Shown piece after piece: positions 53,738 through 63,173 of a stretch of DNA of 64,000 nt (the stretch's first letter is position 1; each line of letters starts with the position of its first letter). The position numbers and the translations under genes were made by a program. The DNA comes from an uncultured Dysgonomonas sp. Lineage in GTDB: Bacteria; Bacteroidota; Bacteroidia; Bacteroidales; Dysgonomonadaceae. The stretch spans positions 1 to 64,000 of the forward strand of contig NZ_CAKUOF010000009.1 of NCBI RefSeq assembly GCF_934668725.1, written 5' to 3'. Under the pieces are notes generated by a model. The model was not told the origin of the DNA. It saw nothing but the letters and a program-made list of their open reading frames with translations, and searched no databases.

Positions 53738-53745
53738 ATCTTTGA
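53738..53745 (+). promoter_or_regulatory. -7 box of the dut operon
   Basis: TATCTTTG, 141 bp before the dut ATG. An AGGTCT/AGACCT inverted repeat with a 1-base centre (53797-53809) lies in the leader. Confidence 0.45.
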
Positions 53746-53886
53746 TAAAGAATTAATTAATTTCGCAACAGATTGAACAGCAGAATGCACAACATAAGGT
53801 CTCAGACCTATTTATTGCTTGGATAAGCATAATAGCGAGAGGCATTTATAGTTGTGGGATGTAACAATAAATATTTAGTGCTACTT

Positions 53887-54318
53887 ATGCAAGTAAAAAT
53901 TATAAATAAATCGGCTCACCCGCTACCCGAGTATGCTACTGATTATTCGGCAGGACTTGATTTACGAGCAAATATAGATGCGGATATAGTACTGAAACCT
54001 TTGGAGAGAAAATTGATTCCGACAGGATTATTTCTCGAATTACCTAAGGGATATGAGGCTCAGATACGTCCCAGAAGCGGACTGGCTTTGAAACATGGCC
54101 TCACAGTCCTGAATTCGCCGGGAACTATTGATGCTGATTATCGCGGTGAAATACGCGTTATACTCGTAAACTTATCTAATGAACCTTTCACTATCCAGAA
54201 CGGAGAGCGTATCTGCCAGATGGTTATTGCCGCCCATGCAACAGTAGAGTGGGAGGAAGTAGACTCCATAGATGAAACGGCACGCGGTGCAGGAGGTTTT
54301 GGGCATACTGGTAAATAA
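53887..54318 (+). CDS. dut: dUTP diphosphatase
   Basis: It splits dUTP to dUMP, keeping uracil out of DNA. It has 143 residues from the ATG at 53887, which starts the canonical MQVKIINKSAHPLPEYATDY; a longer frame from 53854 adds nothing conserved. Motifs: SAGLDLRAN, RPRSGLALKHG, NSPGTIDADYRGE, GERICQMV and the flexible C-terminal RGAGGFGHTG that closes the trimer active site. It is first of a tight run with the TPR and DUF4292 genes. Confidence 0.97.
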   Translation: MQVKIINKSAHPLPEYATDYSAGLDLRANIDADIVLKPLERKLIPTGLFLELPKGYEAQIRPRSGLALKHGLTVLNSPGTIDADYRGEIRVILVNLSNEPFTIQNGERICQMVIAAHATVEWEEVDSIDETARGAGGFGHTGK

Positions 54319-54348
54319 AAACAGCTAAACACTAAGCACTGAACATAT

Positions 54349-56106
54349 ATGTCAAAATATAAATATCCGATTCTATTCCTTATAGTATTTGTTTTAGGCA
54401 TCAATAATATATTTGCTCAGACAGCTAATGTTTCAGTAACAACTGAACCCCTTAGTCTGGATGACCAGCGCAAATTTGACTATTATTTTTATAATGCCAT
54501 GAATAGTAAATCTATTGAGCAATATGGGGCAACTTACGATTACCTTCAATATTGCATGAAGATAGATTCGACAAATGCCAGTGTGTTGTTCGAGTTAGGA
54601 AATTTCTTTAACTCTATTCAGAATAAAGACGAGGCATATGCATACTATAAAAAGGCGGCGAATTATGATTCCGATAATTTTTATTATAATATGGCACTTG
54701 CAGCATCATACGCCGAAAGACAGGATTATAAAGAAGCTGCCGCGGTTTATCAAAAACTGATTAATCTAAATCCATCTAAGATAGAGTTATATATGTATCT
54801 GTCTGAGGTGTATCGTCTGGATGGAGATCTGTCAAACTCTATTCAGGCTCTAAATGATTTGGAACGTACTATGGGTATGAATGAAAAAATTACTATCCAG
54901 AAGTTTAAATTATACTCAGCTCTTAATGATAAGAAAAAAGCATATGCCGAAGTTCAAAAATATATCGATAAATATCCTCAGGAAATAAGATATTACATAT
55001 TGCTTGGTAATTTATATCTACAAGACGGCAAAACGAAAGAGGCTTATTTAGCATTGACCAAAGCTAAATCGATCGACCCTGAAGATCCTTACCTGATAAC
55101 ATCAATGGCTAATTATTATCAGACAGTTAATGACCAGCCAAAGGCCGAATCAGAACTTCGGGCAGCCCTCTTCAGCTCTAAAACCGACGTAGATACTAAA
55201 ATAGGGATATTAAGTCAATATATCGGAATCTTACAGCAGAACAAGCAGGATTTAGCTCCGGCTAATGGGCTCCTTGATTCATTAATGGTAGAATATCCTC
55301 AGGAGGCAAAGTTCAATTTGCTTTATGGTAACTTATTGATGGTACAGGATAAGAAAAAAGAAGCTAACTTTCAATATAGAGTTTATGCAGAATCCGATCC
55401 GACTAATCCTGTGGGATGGGAGCAACTGCTTCAGTCAACCGATGTTGATAGTATAGATGCCCTTATCGATGTATGTAAGTCGGCAATAGTATATCTGCCC
55501 GAAGAACCGTTGTTTTATTTTTATTTATCGGTGGGAGAATATCAGAAGAAGGAATATAAACAAGCCCTTCAAACATTAAACACGGGAATCGAATTTGCTG
55601 AAAATAATCCACGTTTACTGTCGGAGTTTTATGGTCAGAAAGGAAGTATTTATTATGAATTGAAACAGCAAGATAGTGCTTTTATCGAATTCGATAAATC
55701 GTTGAAGTATAATCCTCAAAATCTGGGAGTATTAAATAATTACAGCTATTATCTGTCGCTTACCCATAAAGACTTAGACCGTGCAGAAAAGATGAGCAGC
55801 ATTACGATAAAAGCAGAACCTACCAACCCAACCTACCTCGATACATATGGCTGGATATTATTTATGCAAGGAGCTTATACAACTGCGAAAATATATCTTG
55901 AGAATGCAGTAAAATATAGTGAGGAAAAGGAAAAAGAGATTAGTGCCGAGGTGTTAGAACACTATGGAGATGTTTTATATATGACAGATGATAAAGAAAA
56001 CGCCTTGATATACTGGCAAAAAGCTAAAGAAAAAGGGAGTGAATCTAAAACTTTGGATCAAAAGATAGAAACAAAGACGTTTATTGCACCTAATCCTGTA
56101 AAATGA
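54349..56106 (+). CDS. Periplasmic tetratricopeptide-repeat protein
   Basis: This 585-residue protein has a signal peptide (cleaved near IFAQ) and at least ten TPR-like helical pairs from residue 40 on, for example ASVLFELGNFFNSIQNKDEA, EIRYYILLGNLYLQDGKTKE and LEHYGDVLYMTDDKENALIY. TPR arrays bind partner proteins. The position between dut and a DUF4292 lipoprotein is conserved in Bacteroidetes as far as I know, and suggests an envelope-assembly role. Its stop overlaps the next start by 4 bp. Confidence 0.88.
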   Translation: MSKYKYPILFLIVFVLGINNIFAQTANVSVTTEPLSLDDQRKFDYYFYNAMNSKSIEQYGATYDYLQYCMKIDSTNASVLFELGNFFNSIQNKDEAYAYYKKAANYDSDNFYYNMALAASYAERQDYKEAAAVYQKLINLNPSKIELYMYLSEVYRLDGDLSNSIQALNDLERTMGMNEKITIQKFKLYSALNDKKKAYAEVQKYIDKYPQEIRYYILLGNLYLQDGKTKEAYLALTKAKSIDPEDPYLITSMANYYQTVNDQPKAESELRAALFSSKTDVDTKIGILSQYIGILQQNKQDLAPANGLLDSLMVEYPQEAKFNLLYGNLLMVQDKKKEANFQYRVYAESDPTNPVGWEQLLQSTDVDSIDALIDVCKSAIVYLPEEPLFYFYLSVGEYQKKEYKQALQTLNTGIEFAENNPRLLSEFYGQKGSIYYELKQQDSAFIEFDKSLKYNPQNLGVLNNYSYYLSLTHKDLDRAEKMSSITIKAEPTNPTYLDTYGWILFMQGAYTTAKIYLENAVKYSEEKEKEISAEVLEHYGDVLYMTDDKENALIYWQKAKEKGSESKTLDQKIETKTFIAPNPVK

Positions 56107-56957
56107 TGAATGCAAATAGCACAAGAAATATTTATAAACTGGCTTTCCTTTTTTGTTTGATTGCTTTGATTTCGTCTTGTAAATCATCAAAGAAAATAAT
56201 CAGCAACGATGGATCGGTGGTTGCTAAAACACACGATCAGGTTGTGAAAGACGTATTGTCTGCCGAAACAGACTATAAAACAATCAGTGGTAAGATTGCT
56301 TTGGAAATGATATCCGGTTCAAAAGAATCCGGAATGAAAGTAAATAGTCAATTGAAGATTGTCAGAGACGAGATAATACAATTGTCATTACGAGCACCGT
56401 TTATTAATTCTGAGCTGTTTAGGCTAAGTATTACTCCCGATTCGGTCTATGTTATAGATCGTTTGTCGAAGAAATATGCAGTGGAAAATATCAAAGATCT
56501 GGAACAAGAGCGAGGAATACAATTTAATTTCAATAATTTGCAAGCCTTATTTACTGATGCTTTGTTTATTCCCGGAAAGAATAAAGTGAGCGGAAGTGAT
56601 TATAACATGTATGATATAACGATGAACGGTGGAAAATATCATTTGCAAACTAAGGATAAAGTAGGTTTATTGTATCGTTTTGTAATTGATCCTAATGACA
56701 GAGTTTCTGAAACTCATATAACAGCCCGTGATGGAAAATATTCATTACGGTGGATATATCGCGATTTTGTAAAAGAAAGTACATCTTTGTATCCGACAAC
56801 AATGGAAGCCAATGTAGATTTCAATAAGAAGAAAGTAAAACTGATAATGTCTAATTCTGGATTAGATTTCAATAAAGATTTAACTGTAGATAATAGTTTG
56901 CCAACTAAATATACCCGAGTTTCGGTATCAGATATCCTGAAAAATTATATTAAGTGA
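56103..56957 (+). CDS. DUF4292 lipoprotein
   Basis: The 284-residue protein has a lipoprotein signal ending ISSC (Cys26). The mature domain (about 50-275) resembles LolA/LolB-like folds: YKTISGKIALEMISGSKESG, IIQLSLRAPFINSELFRLSI, then DRLSKKYAVENI. DUF4292 proteins have been proposed to work in lipoprotein or outer-membrane handling; that is not proven here. It is translationally coupled to the TPR gene. Confidence 0.85.
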   Translation: MMNANSTRNIYKLAFLFCLIALISSCKSSKKIISNDGSVVAKTHDQVVKDVLSAETDYKTISGKIALEMISGSKESGMKVNSQLKIVRDEIIQLSLRAPFINSELFRLSITPDSVYVIDRLSKKYAVENIKDLEQERGIQFNFNNLQALFTDALFIPGKNKVSGSDYNMYDITMNGGKYHLQTKDKVGLLYRFVIDPNDRVSETHITARDGKYSLRWIYRDFVKESTSLYPTTMEANVDFNKKKVKLIMSNSGLDFNKDLTVDNSLPTKYTRVSVSDILKNYIK

Positions 56958-57046
56958 GGCTAGGTTGTGCTATTTTTCTTCGTTTGGCATTCCATATAAA
57001 TAGTTTGTTTTAATAAATAACAGGTCGACGACCTTCAATAACCCAA

Positions 57047-58429
57047 ATGAGACCAGTACTTGTTCTATTTATATTATTTCTCTCAACTTTATTTGTATTT
57101 CCCCAGTCTAATAAAATAAAAGATCTGGAGAATAAGAGAAAATTGGCTTTACGTGAAATAGAAAGTACCACGTTATTATTAAATGAAACAAAGAAGAATA
57201 CATCTACTTTATTAAATAGGATCAATCTTTTAACAGAGCAAATAAGTTCACGCCAGAGATTGATCTCGCTGTTGAATGACGAGGTTGCAGCAATTGGCGA
57301 ACAGGAAGCCGCAACAGAGAAAGAAATAGTAATACTTACTGCTAATCTTAAAAGTCAGCAAAAATCGTATGCGCGAGCGGTTGAAGGTATTGTTTTGAGA
57401 AAACAAAGCGGTAATAAACTGTTATTTGTTTTATCGGGTAATTCTCTGGCTGAATCTCTCCGGCGTATGAAATACTTGAAAGACTACTCTCAATGGCGCG
57501 ATAATCAAATCACTGAAATAAAGGAAAAGCAAAAACTCTTGCAGGAAAAGAAAGCGGCTCTCGAAAAATCGAAGGCTGAAAAAAAAGCATTGCTGGGAAC
57601 AAGGGAGAAAGAACAAACTAATCTCCAAAAAGAAGAGCAAGTGCATAAACAGGAGGTTTCGGATGCAAGCAAAAAACAAAAAGAACTACAAAGTATCTTA
57701 CAAACCAAACAAAAACAGGCTGACAATCTCAATGCTCAAATAGAAAAACTTATAGCGCAAGAAGTGGCCCGTCAGGAGCGTGAAGCAAAACGTCTGGCAG
57801 AAGAACAAGCCCGTAAGGAACGCTTGAAAAAAGAGCGTGCAGAGCGTGCCGAAAGGGCAAAACGTGAAGCTGCAAGAGCAACCAAAGTTCCGCCTAAAAC
57901 AGAATCTCCAAAAGAAAAAGAGGTTTCTCCGAAGGTTGAAACAGAATCGCCATCGAGAGAGACTGAAGAAGTGGCTATGGCTACTCCGACTGTGACAGCT
58001 GAAAATTTTAAACTATCATCCAACTTTGCAGCAAACAAAGGACGTCTGCCTATGCCTGTAACAGGTAGTTATAGTATAGTTGGACGTTTTGGTACGCAGC
58101 AAAACAGTCGATGGAGAGTGACTACCAATAGTAATGGTATTGATATACAGGCTAGAGCAGGAGCTCAGGCACGTGCCGTTTTCGGAGGAGAAGTTTCTCG
58201 TGTTGTTGCATTTCCCGGATTTAATAACTGTATTATTATAAGGCATGGTGGATATTATTCATTTTATGGAAATATTCAACAGATATTTGTAAAGCAGGGG
58301 CAAAAAATTTCGGCAGGACAAGCCTTAGGTACAGTTTATACAGATTCGGATACCGGAAACTCTCAGCTGCACTTCCAGTTGTGGCAGGGAACCACCAAAC
58401 TGAATCCTGAACCATGGCTTCAAAAATAA
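57047..58429 (+). CDS. EnvC-like LytM-domain protein (degenerate peptidase)
   Basis: The 460-residue protein has a signal peptide, then a long coiled coil (about 25-280) rich in Lys, Glu and Gln, a Pro/Glu/Ser linker, and a C-terminal LytM/M23 domain (about 335-460). In active M23 enzymes zinc is held by H-x3-D and H-x-H; here the first reads NGIDI with Asn in place of His, and the last reads SQLHFQLW, with Gln for the first His. It should thus be a non-catalytic amidase activator, as EnvC is. It precedes sugar genes and overlaps the next by 16 bp. Confidence 0.9.
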   Translation: MRPVLVLFILFLSTLFVFPQSNKIKDLENKRKLALREIESTTLLLNETKKNTSTLLNRINLLTEQISSRQRLISLLNDEVAAIGEQEAATEKEIVILTANLKSQQKSYARAVEGIVLRKQSGNKLLFVLSGNSLAESLRRMKYLKDYSQWRDNQITEIKEKQKLLQEKKAALEKSKAEKKALLGTREKEQTNLQKEEQVHKQEVSDASKKQKELQSILQTKQKQADNLNAQIEKLIAQEVARQEREAKRLAEEQARKERLKKERAERAERAKREAARATKVPPKTESPKEKEVSPKVETESPSRETEEVAMATPTVTAENFKLSSNFAANKGRLPMPVTGSYSIVGRFGTQQNSRWRVTTNSNGIDIQARAGAQARAVFGGEVSRVVAFPGFNNCIIIRHGGYYSFYGNIQQIFVKQGQKISAGQALGTVYTDSDTGNSQLHFQLWQGTTKLNPEPWLQK

Positions 58430-59304
58430 AAATAAAAGAGCGAGTCTTGGATCTTCCCAAAGTGGAGGATGCAAGAGGAAATCTTTCTTTTATTGAAGAG
58501 AGCGGACAAATTCCGTTCAAGATAGCTCGTGTTTATTGGATATATGATGTTCCCGCCGGACAGAAAAGAGGTAGTCATGCCTTCAAAAATCAGGAAGAAA
58601 TAATCATTGCACTTTCCGGTAGTTTTGATGTGGTTTTGAATGATGGAAAAGAAACCCGCCGTTATCAATTGAACAGGGCATATAAAGCATTGTACGTACC
58701 TGCTAAGATGTGGCGTACTTTAGAAAATTTTGCAACTAACTCAGTCTGTCTTGTTATTTCCTCCGGAGCTTACGATGAGGGTGAGTATATTCGTAACTAT
58801 AGACTCTTCAAGCAGTTTATAAAATCGGATGAAATCCAATCGGAGTCTATTGATCCTATGGATTTATCAACTCCAATAATAAAAATTTTACCACAGAAGA
58901 ATACAGTTTCAGGTTGTTTGCCTGTTGAATTGCCAACCATAAAAAGCAGAGCAGGTAACTTAACTCCTGTACATTGTTCGGTAGATATACCTTTTGATGT
59001 TAAACGCGTTTTTTTTGTCTATGACATTCCTTATGGAAAAACGAGAGGCATGCATGCTCATAAACAGTGTCATCAATTTCTGGTAGCAGCCAGTGGCAGT
59101 TTTGATGTAGAGTTGGACGATGGTAAACATCGAAAAACAATAACTGTAAACAGGCCGATACAAGGTATACATGTTTTGCCCGGAATATGGTCTAAAGAAT
59201 ATAATTACTCGTCGGGAGCTATTTGTTTGGTTTTGGCTTCTGAAATATATACGGAAGAAGACTATATTCGCAGATACAGCGATTTCAAAAAGATAAGGTC
59301 TTAG
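58414..59304 (+). CDS. Tandem FdtA/QdtA-type cupin (dTDP-4-keto-6-deoxyglucose isomerase-like)
   Basis: FdtA-type enzymes move the keto group of dTDP-4-keto-6-deoxyglucose from C4 to C3, before amination. This 296-residue protein has two copies of the 135-residue cupin, about 5-140 and 155-293. Copy 2 keeps the signature RGMHAHKQCHQFLVAASG with both active-site His. Copy 1 reads RGSHAFKNQEEIIIALSG, with Phe in place of the second His and Glu for the later His-Gln, so it is probably altered or inactive. The gene overlaps the EnvC-like gene. The aminotransferase expected next in the pathway is encoded three genes later. Confidence 0.88.
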   Translation: MASKIKIKERVLDLPKVEDARGNLSFIEESGQIPFKIARVYWIYDVPAGQKRGSHAFKNQEEIIIALSGSFDVVLNDGKETRRYQLNRAYKALYVPAKMWRTLENFATNSVCLVISSGAYDEGEYIRNYRLFKQFIKSDEIQSESIDPMDLSTPIIKILPQKNTVSGCLPVELPTIKSRAGNLTPVHCSVDIPFDVKRVFFVYDIPYGKTRGMHAHKQCHQFLVAASGSFDVELDDGKHRKTITVNRPIQGIHVLPGIWSKEYNYSSGAICLVLASEIYTEEDYIRRYSDFKKIRS

Positions 59305-59342
59305 AGACTTGATCTTTTAAGTAGAAAAAAAGATTCATTGAT

Positions 59343-60287
59343 ATGTCGATCAGAATTGAAAAATATAATACCGAATATAAGTCCGTTTGGGATGACTTTG
59401 TGTCTTCTTCCCGAAACGGAACTTTTCTGTTTTACAGGGGTTATATGGAATATCATTCCGGTCGGTTTCAGGATTATTCTTTGATGTTCTTCGAAAAGAA
59501 CAAGCTGGTTGCTCTGCTTCCGGCAAATATATCGGAACAAGTGTTTTACTCCCATCAAGGCTTAACTTATGGAGGCTTAATTCTTTCGGAGGATACTAAA
59601 ACACCTCAGACAATTGAGGTAATAGATACAGTTGTAAAGTATCTACAAGAAAGCAAAGTAAGTAAGATTATATATAAACCTATTCCACATATATACCATC
59701 GCTACCCTTCGGAAGATGATCTATATGCTCTCTTTAGAAATAAAGCAATACTCATATCAAGAAATATATCTTCATCTATTAACCTGTCGGATAAACTAGG
59801 TTATTCAGAACTGAGGAGAAGACAAATAAAGAAAGCCGAAAAACAAAATCTTATTGTTTGCGAATCGGATTCTTTACCCGAATTCTGGGCTGTTCTCGAA
59901 GAGAATCTGAAAAAAAATCATCAGGCAGTTGCTACTCATTCATTAGACGAAATAGCGTATTTGAGGAATCAATTTCCCGATAATATCCGATTATTCTGCA
60001 CTTTAAAAGAGAATAGGGTGGTGGCGGGTTGCTTAATTTTCGAAACAGCTACAGTAGCTCATGCTCAATACATATCGGCTTCGCAAGAAGGAAAAGAGTG
60101 TGGGGCATTAGATTTATTGTTTGATTATCTGATAGATCAAGTTTTCACAACTAAGAAATACTTTGATTTCGGAACATCTAACGAGGATAACGGCTACTTC
60201 CTTAATGAAGGTCTAATCTCTCAAAAAGAAGGGTTTGGAGCCAGAGGTGTCGTGTACGATACCTATCAATTAAATATAACACTATAG
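59343..60287 (+). CDS. GNAT/FemAB-like acyltransferase
   Basis: The 314-residue protein follows the BioF2-like/GNAT acetyltransferase fold (Acetyltransf_6): SSRNGTFLFYRGYMEYHSGR, LPANISEQVFYSHQGLTYGG, and in the second half LKENRVVAGCLIFETATVAHAQYISASQEGK and KYFDFGTSNEDNGYFLNEGL. In this operon it would acylate the 3-amino-sugar, replacing the hexapeptide-repeat FdtC enzyme of known pathways; that is inference. The permease gene starts 2 bp after its stop. Confidence 0.82.
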   Translation: MSIRIEKYNTEYKSVWDDFVSSSRNGTFLFYRGYMEYHSGRFQDYSLMFFEKNKLVALLPANISEQVFYSHQGLTYGGLILSEDTKTPQTIEVIDTVVKYLQESKVSKIIYKPIPHIYHRYPSEDDLYALFRNKAILISRNISSSINLSDKLGYSELRRRQIKKAEKQNLIVCESDSLPEFWAVLEENLKKNHQAVATHSLDEIAYLRNQFPDNIRLFCTLKENRVVAGCLIFETATVAHAQYISASQEGKECGALDLLFDYLIDQVFTTKKYFDFGTSNEDNGYFLNEGLISQKEGFGARGVVYDTYQLNITL

Positions 60288-60289
60288 AA

Positions 60290-61948
60290 ATGGATTTGAG
60301 CTCTCTATTTAGGAGAAAAGATATAACTAAAGGAGGTCATGTTGGAGAAATTCAGGATCATGGACTTAAAAGAGTATTGGGAGTTAAAGACCTTACCCTC
60401 TTTGGTATTGCTGCGATAATCGGAGCAGGTATTTTCAGTACAATCGGTAGAGCAGCTTTTCATGGAGGGCCTGCCGTTTCATTGCTTTTTGTATTTGTTG
60501 CCATTGCATGCGTTTTTACAGCATTATGTTATGCACAGTTTGCATCGATGATATCTACAAGCGGTAGCGCATACACCTATACCTATGCAACATTGGGTGA
60601 AATTTTTGCTTGGGCAATAGGTTGGGCTCTTATTCTCGAATACTCGGTATCAAATATGGTTATTGCCATCTCTTGGTCAGGATACTTTACTACGATGCTC
60701 GAAGGATTTGGTATACACTTTCCGCATTACCTTTCTATAGGCTATTTAAGTGCCTACGAGTCTTATCAGAAAGTCATGGCAAATATGCCCGACCTTCCTA
60801 CCAATGTTATACAATCAGCTGAAGTGTATCGTAATGCTCCTGAAATTTTCGGATACAAAATACTCATTAATTTGCCTGCGGGAGGTATTATTATACTCCT
60901 TACATCATTGGTTTTTGTTGGAATTAAGGAATCAAAAGCCGTAAATAATCTTTTGGTTTATCTTAAAGTCGGGATTATACTGTTTGTAATTCTAGCCGGA
61001 TTTTTCTTTGTGAAGCCTGCTAATTGGTCTCCATTCGCACCCAATGGGGTAGGTGGAGTATTAGGTGGAGTTGCTGCTGTCTTTTTCTCATTTGTTGGGT
61101 TCGACTCAGTTTCTACTACAGCCGAAGAATGCAAAAATCCACAGCGTGATATGCCCCGTGCCATGCTTTATTGTTTGGCTATATGTACCATATTATATAT
61201 CGCAATAACCCTGGTGCTGACAGGTATGGTTAGCTACAAGGAATTGGGTGTTGACGATCCTTTAGCGTATGTCTTTCAACTGGTCGATATGGACTTTATT
61301 GCAGGTGTTATATCCGTAAGTGCAGTAATAGCCATTACTAGTGCCATATTAGTATTCCAGATCGGGCAACCCCGTATTTGGATGACCATGAGCCGCGATG
61401 GGCTTCTATGGCCTAAATTTGGTAAGATTCATAAGAAATTTAAAACACCTGCTTTTGCAACTATTGTTGCAGGGATATTGGTTGCTGTACCTTCTTTTTT
61501 CCTCGATATGCAATTTGTGGTAGACCTAACGAGTGTGGGTACATTTTTCGCCTTTATACTAGTCTGTTCGGGAGTTTTGTATCTCGATTATAAAGGATAT
61601 AGTAAAAAAGCAAAATTCAAGGTACCTTATTTAAACGGGCAATATATTGTTTTTATTTTGCTTTTTATTGCATTTGGTATTTTCTTGTTGAAACTCGATT
61701 ACAAAGCGATTCTTCAGGAAAAACCACTCATCATTGTCTTTTGGATAGCTTGGGCAGGACTCTCTGTTGCAGCTTATAAATTAAAGTTTTCGTTACTTCC
61801 TACATTGGGTATATTGATTAATTTGTACCTTATGACCGAATTAGGATTATCCAATTGGCTTATGTTCTTGATGTGGCTGGCAATTGGCCTGTCTATCTAT
61901 TTTTTATATGGATATAAAAAGAGTAAATTAGCTACTCGCAAAGTCTAA
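60290..61948 (+). CDS. APC-family amino acid permease
   Basis: A 552-residue membrane protein of about 12-13 segments. The N-terminal GVKDLTLFGIAAIIGAGIFSTIG is the APC signature (unwound helix 1 with G-x-G-x-F), and the SFVGFDSVSTTAEECKNPQRDMP segment is typical of cationic amino acid transporters of the CAT/YfnA type. It lies between the acyltransferase and the aminotransferase with gaps of 2 and 4 bp, so all are made from one message. The reason for a permease in this place is unknown. Confidence 0.93.
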   Translation: MDLSSLFRRKDITKGGHVGEIQDHGLKRVLGVKDLTLFGIAAIIGAGIFSTIGRAAFHGGPAVSLLFVFVAIACVFTALCYAQFASMISTSGSAYTYTYATLGEIFAWAIGWALILEYSVSNMVIAISWSGYFTTMLEGFGIHFPHYLSIGYLSAYESYQKVMANMPDLPTNVIQSAEVYRNAPEIFGYKILINLPAGGIIILLTSLVFVGIKESKAVNNLLVYLKVGIILFVILAGFFFVKPANWSPFAPNGVGGVLGGVAAVFFSFVGFDSVSTTAEECKNPQRDMPRAMLYCLAICTILYIAITLVLTGMVSYKELGVDDPLAYVFQLVDMDFIAGVISVSAVIAITSAILVFQIGQPRIWMTMSRDGLLWPKFGKIHKKFKTPAFATIVAGILVAVPSFFLDMQFVVDLTSVGTFFAFILVCSGVLYLDYKGYSKKAKFKVPYLNGQYIVFILLFIAFGIFLLKLDYKAILQEKPLIIVFWIAWAGLSVAAYKLKFSLLPTLGILINLYLMTELGLSNWLMFLMWLAIGLSIYFLYGYKKSKLATRKV

Positions 61949-61952
61949 ATAT

Positions 61953-63050
61953 ATGATTCCCTTTCTCGACCTCAAAAAAATAAATGAAAGATATCAATCT
62001 GAGATTGAGCAGGCTGTTTCACGGGTTGTTCGTTCAGGCTGGTATATATTGGGAGAAGAGGTAAAGCAATTCGAAGCTGCGTTTGCCGATTATTGTCACG
62101 TCAATCATTGTATCGGCGTTGGTAATGGCTTGGAAGCTATCAAACTCATTTTGTGTGCTTATAAAGAATTGGGGATAATGAGTGATGGTGACGAGGTGAT
62201 AGTGCCCGCCAATACATACATTGCTACAATCTTGGCAATAACTGAAAGCCGATTAACTCCTGTATTGGTAGAGCCTGATATTCGAACCTATAATATTGAT
62301 CCTGAAAGGATCGAAGAAAAAATAACATCAAAAACTAAGGCTATTCTGCCTGTTCATCTTTATGGGTTATCATGCCCGATGAATGAGATAAATAAGATTG
62401 CTCAAAAATATAACCTTAAAGTAATTGATGATGCGGCACAAGCTCATGGAGCCAAATATCAGGGTGAACCTGTAGGTGGATTGTGTGATGCTACAGCTTT
62501 TAGCTTTTATCCGACTAAAAATCTGGGAGCATTGGGTGATGCAGGTGCAGTCACTACAAATGATAGTAAATTAGCGGAGGTTATCAGAGCTTTGGCTAAT
62601 TACGGGACAGAAGCTAAATATATCAATAAATATAAAGGACTTAATTCTCGCCTTGATGAAGTACAGGCGGCCGTATTATCTGTAAAACTAAAATATATAG
62701 AAGGCGATATTAGATATAGAAAAATGTTGGCAGAAAGGTATTTAACCGAAATTGTAAACGAGAATATTATATTACCTTCGGTAGATAGTATTGCACAACA
62801 TTCTTTTCATCTCTTTGTGGTACGTTGCGAACGAAGAGATGAGCTCCAAAAATATCTGTCAGATCAGAATATTCAAACTCAGGTGCATTATCCTTTACCG
62901 CCGCACAAACAAGAGGCTTATAAAGAGTGGGGTAATATGTCGTTTGGCATAACGGAAAAGATTCATAAAGAAGTATTAAGCTTGCCATTAAATACAGCCT
63001 TAACATTTGCCGAGATAACAACTATAATTAGTTGTGTAAATAAGTTTTAG
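61953..63050 (+). CDS. DegT/DnrJ/EryC1/StrS sugar aminotransferase, FdtB-like
   Basis: A PLP enzyme of 365 residues that transfers an amino group from glutamate to a keto-sugar nucleotide. Hallmarks: RSGWYILGEEVKQFE, GNGLEAIKLIL, PANTYIATILAI, VHLYGLSCPM, DDAAQAHGAKY, and the PLP lysine in FSFYPTKNLGALGDAG. With the FdtA-type cupin and the acyltransferase it makes a likely dTDP-3-acylamino-3,6-dideoxyhexose route. The dTDP-glucose synthase and dehydratase needed upstream (RmlA, RmlB) are not in the window. Confidence 0.94.
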   Translation: MIPFLDLKKINERYQSEIEQAVSRVVRSGWYILGEEVKQFEAAFADYCHVNHCIGVGNGLEAIKLILCAYKELGIMSDGDEVIVPANTYIATILAITESRLTPVLVEPDIRTYNIDPERIEEKITSKTKAILPVHLYGLSCPMNEINKIAQKYNLKVIDDAAQAHGAKYQGEPVGGLCDATAFSFYPTKNLGALGDAGAVTTNDSKLAEVIRALANYGTEAKYINKYKGLNSRLDEVQAAVLSVKLKYIEGDIRYRKMLAERYLTEIVNENIILPSVDSIAQHSFHLFVVRCERRDELQKYLSDQNIQTQVHYPLPPHKQEAYKEWGNMSFGITEKIHKEVLSLPLNTALTFAEITTIISCVNKF

Positions 63051-63143
63051 CCTTATATCGAAGTACTTTGCTAATAATGTTTAAGGAATGAGTCGTCTTT
63101 TTTATTTTATGGTTAAGTAATGTGCTGTGTTCAAAAAAAGATA

Positions 63144-63151
63144 TACATTTG
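63144..63151 (+). promoter_or_regulatory. -7 box of kup
   Basis: TACATTTG, 23 bp before the ATG. No -33 box is seen at the usual distance. Confidence 0.45.
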
Positions 63152-63173
63152 CCTGTTTTTTAATAAATAACGT

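Noticed and set aside
53797..53809. Shared operator between dut and the TlpA-like gene (similar GGTC inverted repeats)
   Set aside because: The centres differ and such short repeats are expected by chance.
57772..58038. Ser/Ala/Phe-rich frame antisense to the EnvC-like gene
   Set aside because: It mirrors the Lys/Glu coiled-coil coding of the real gene.
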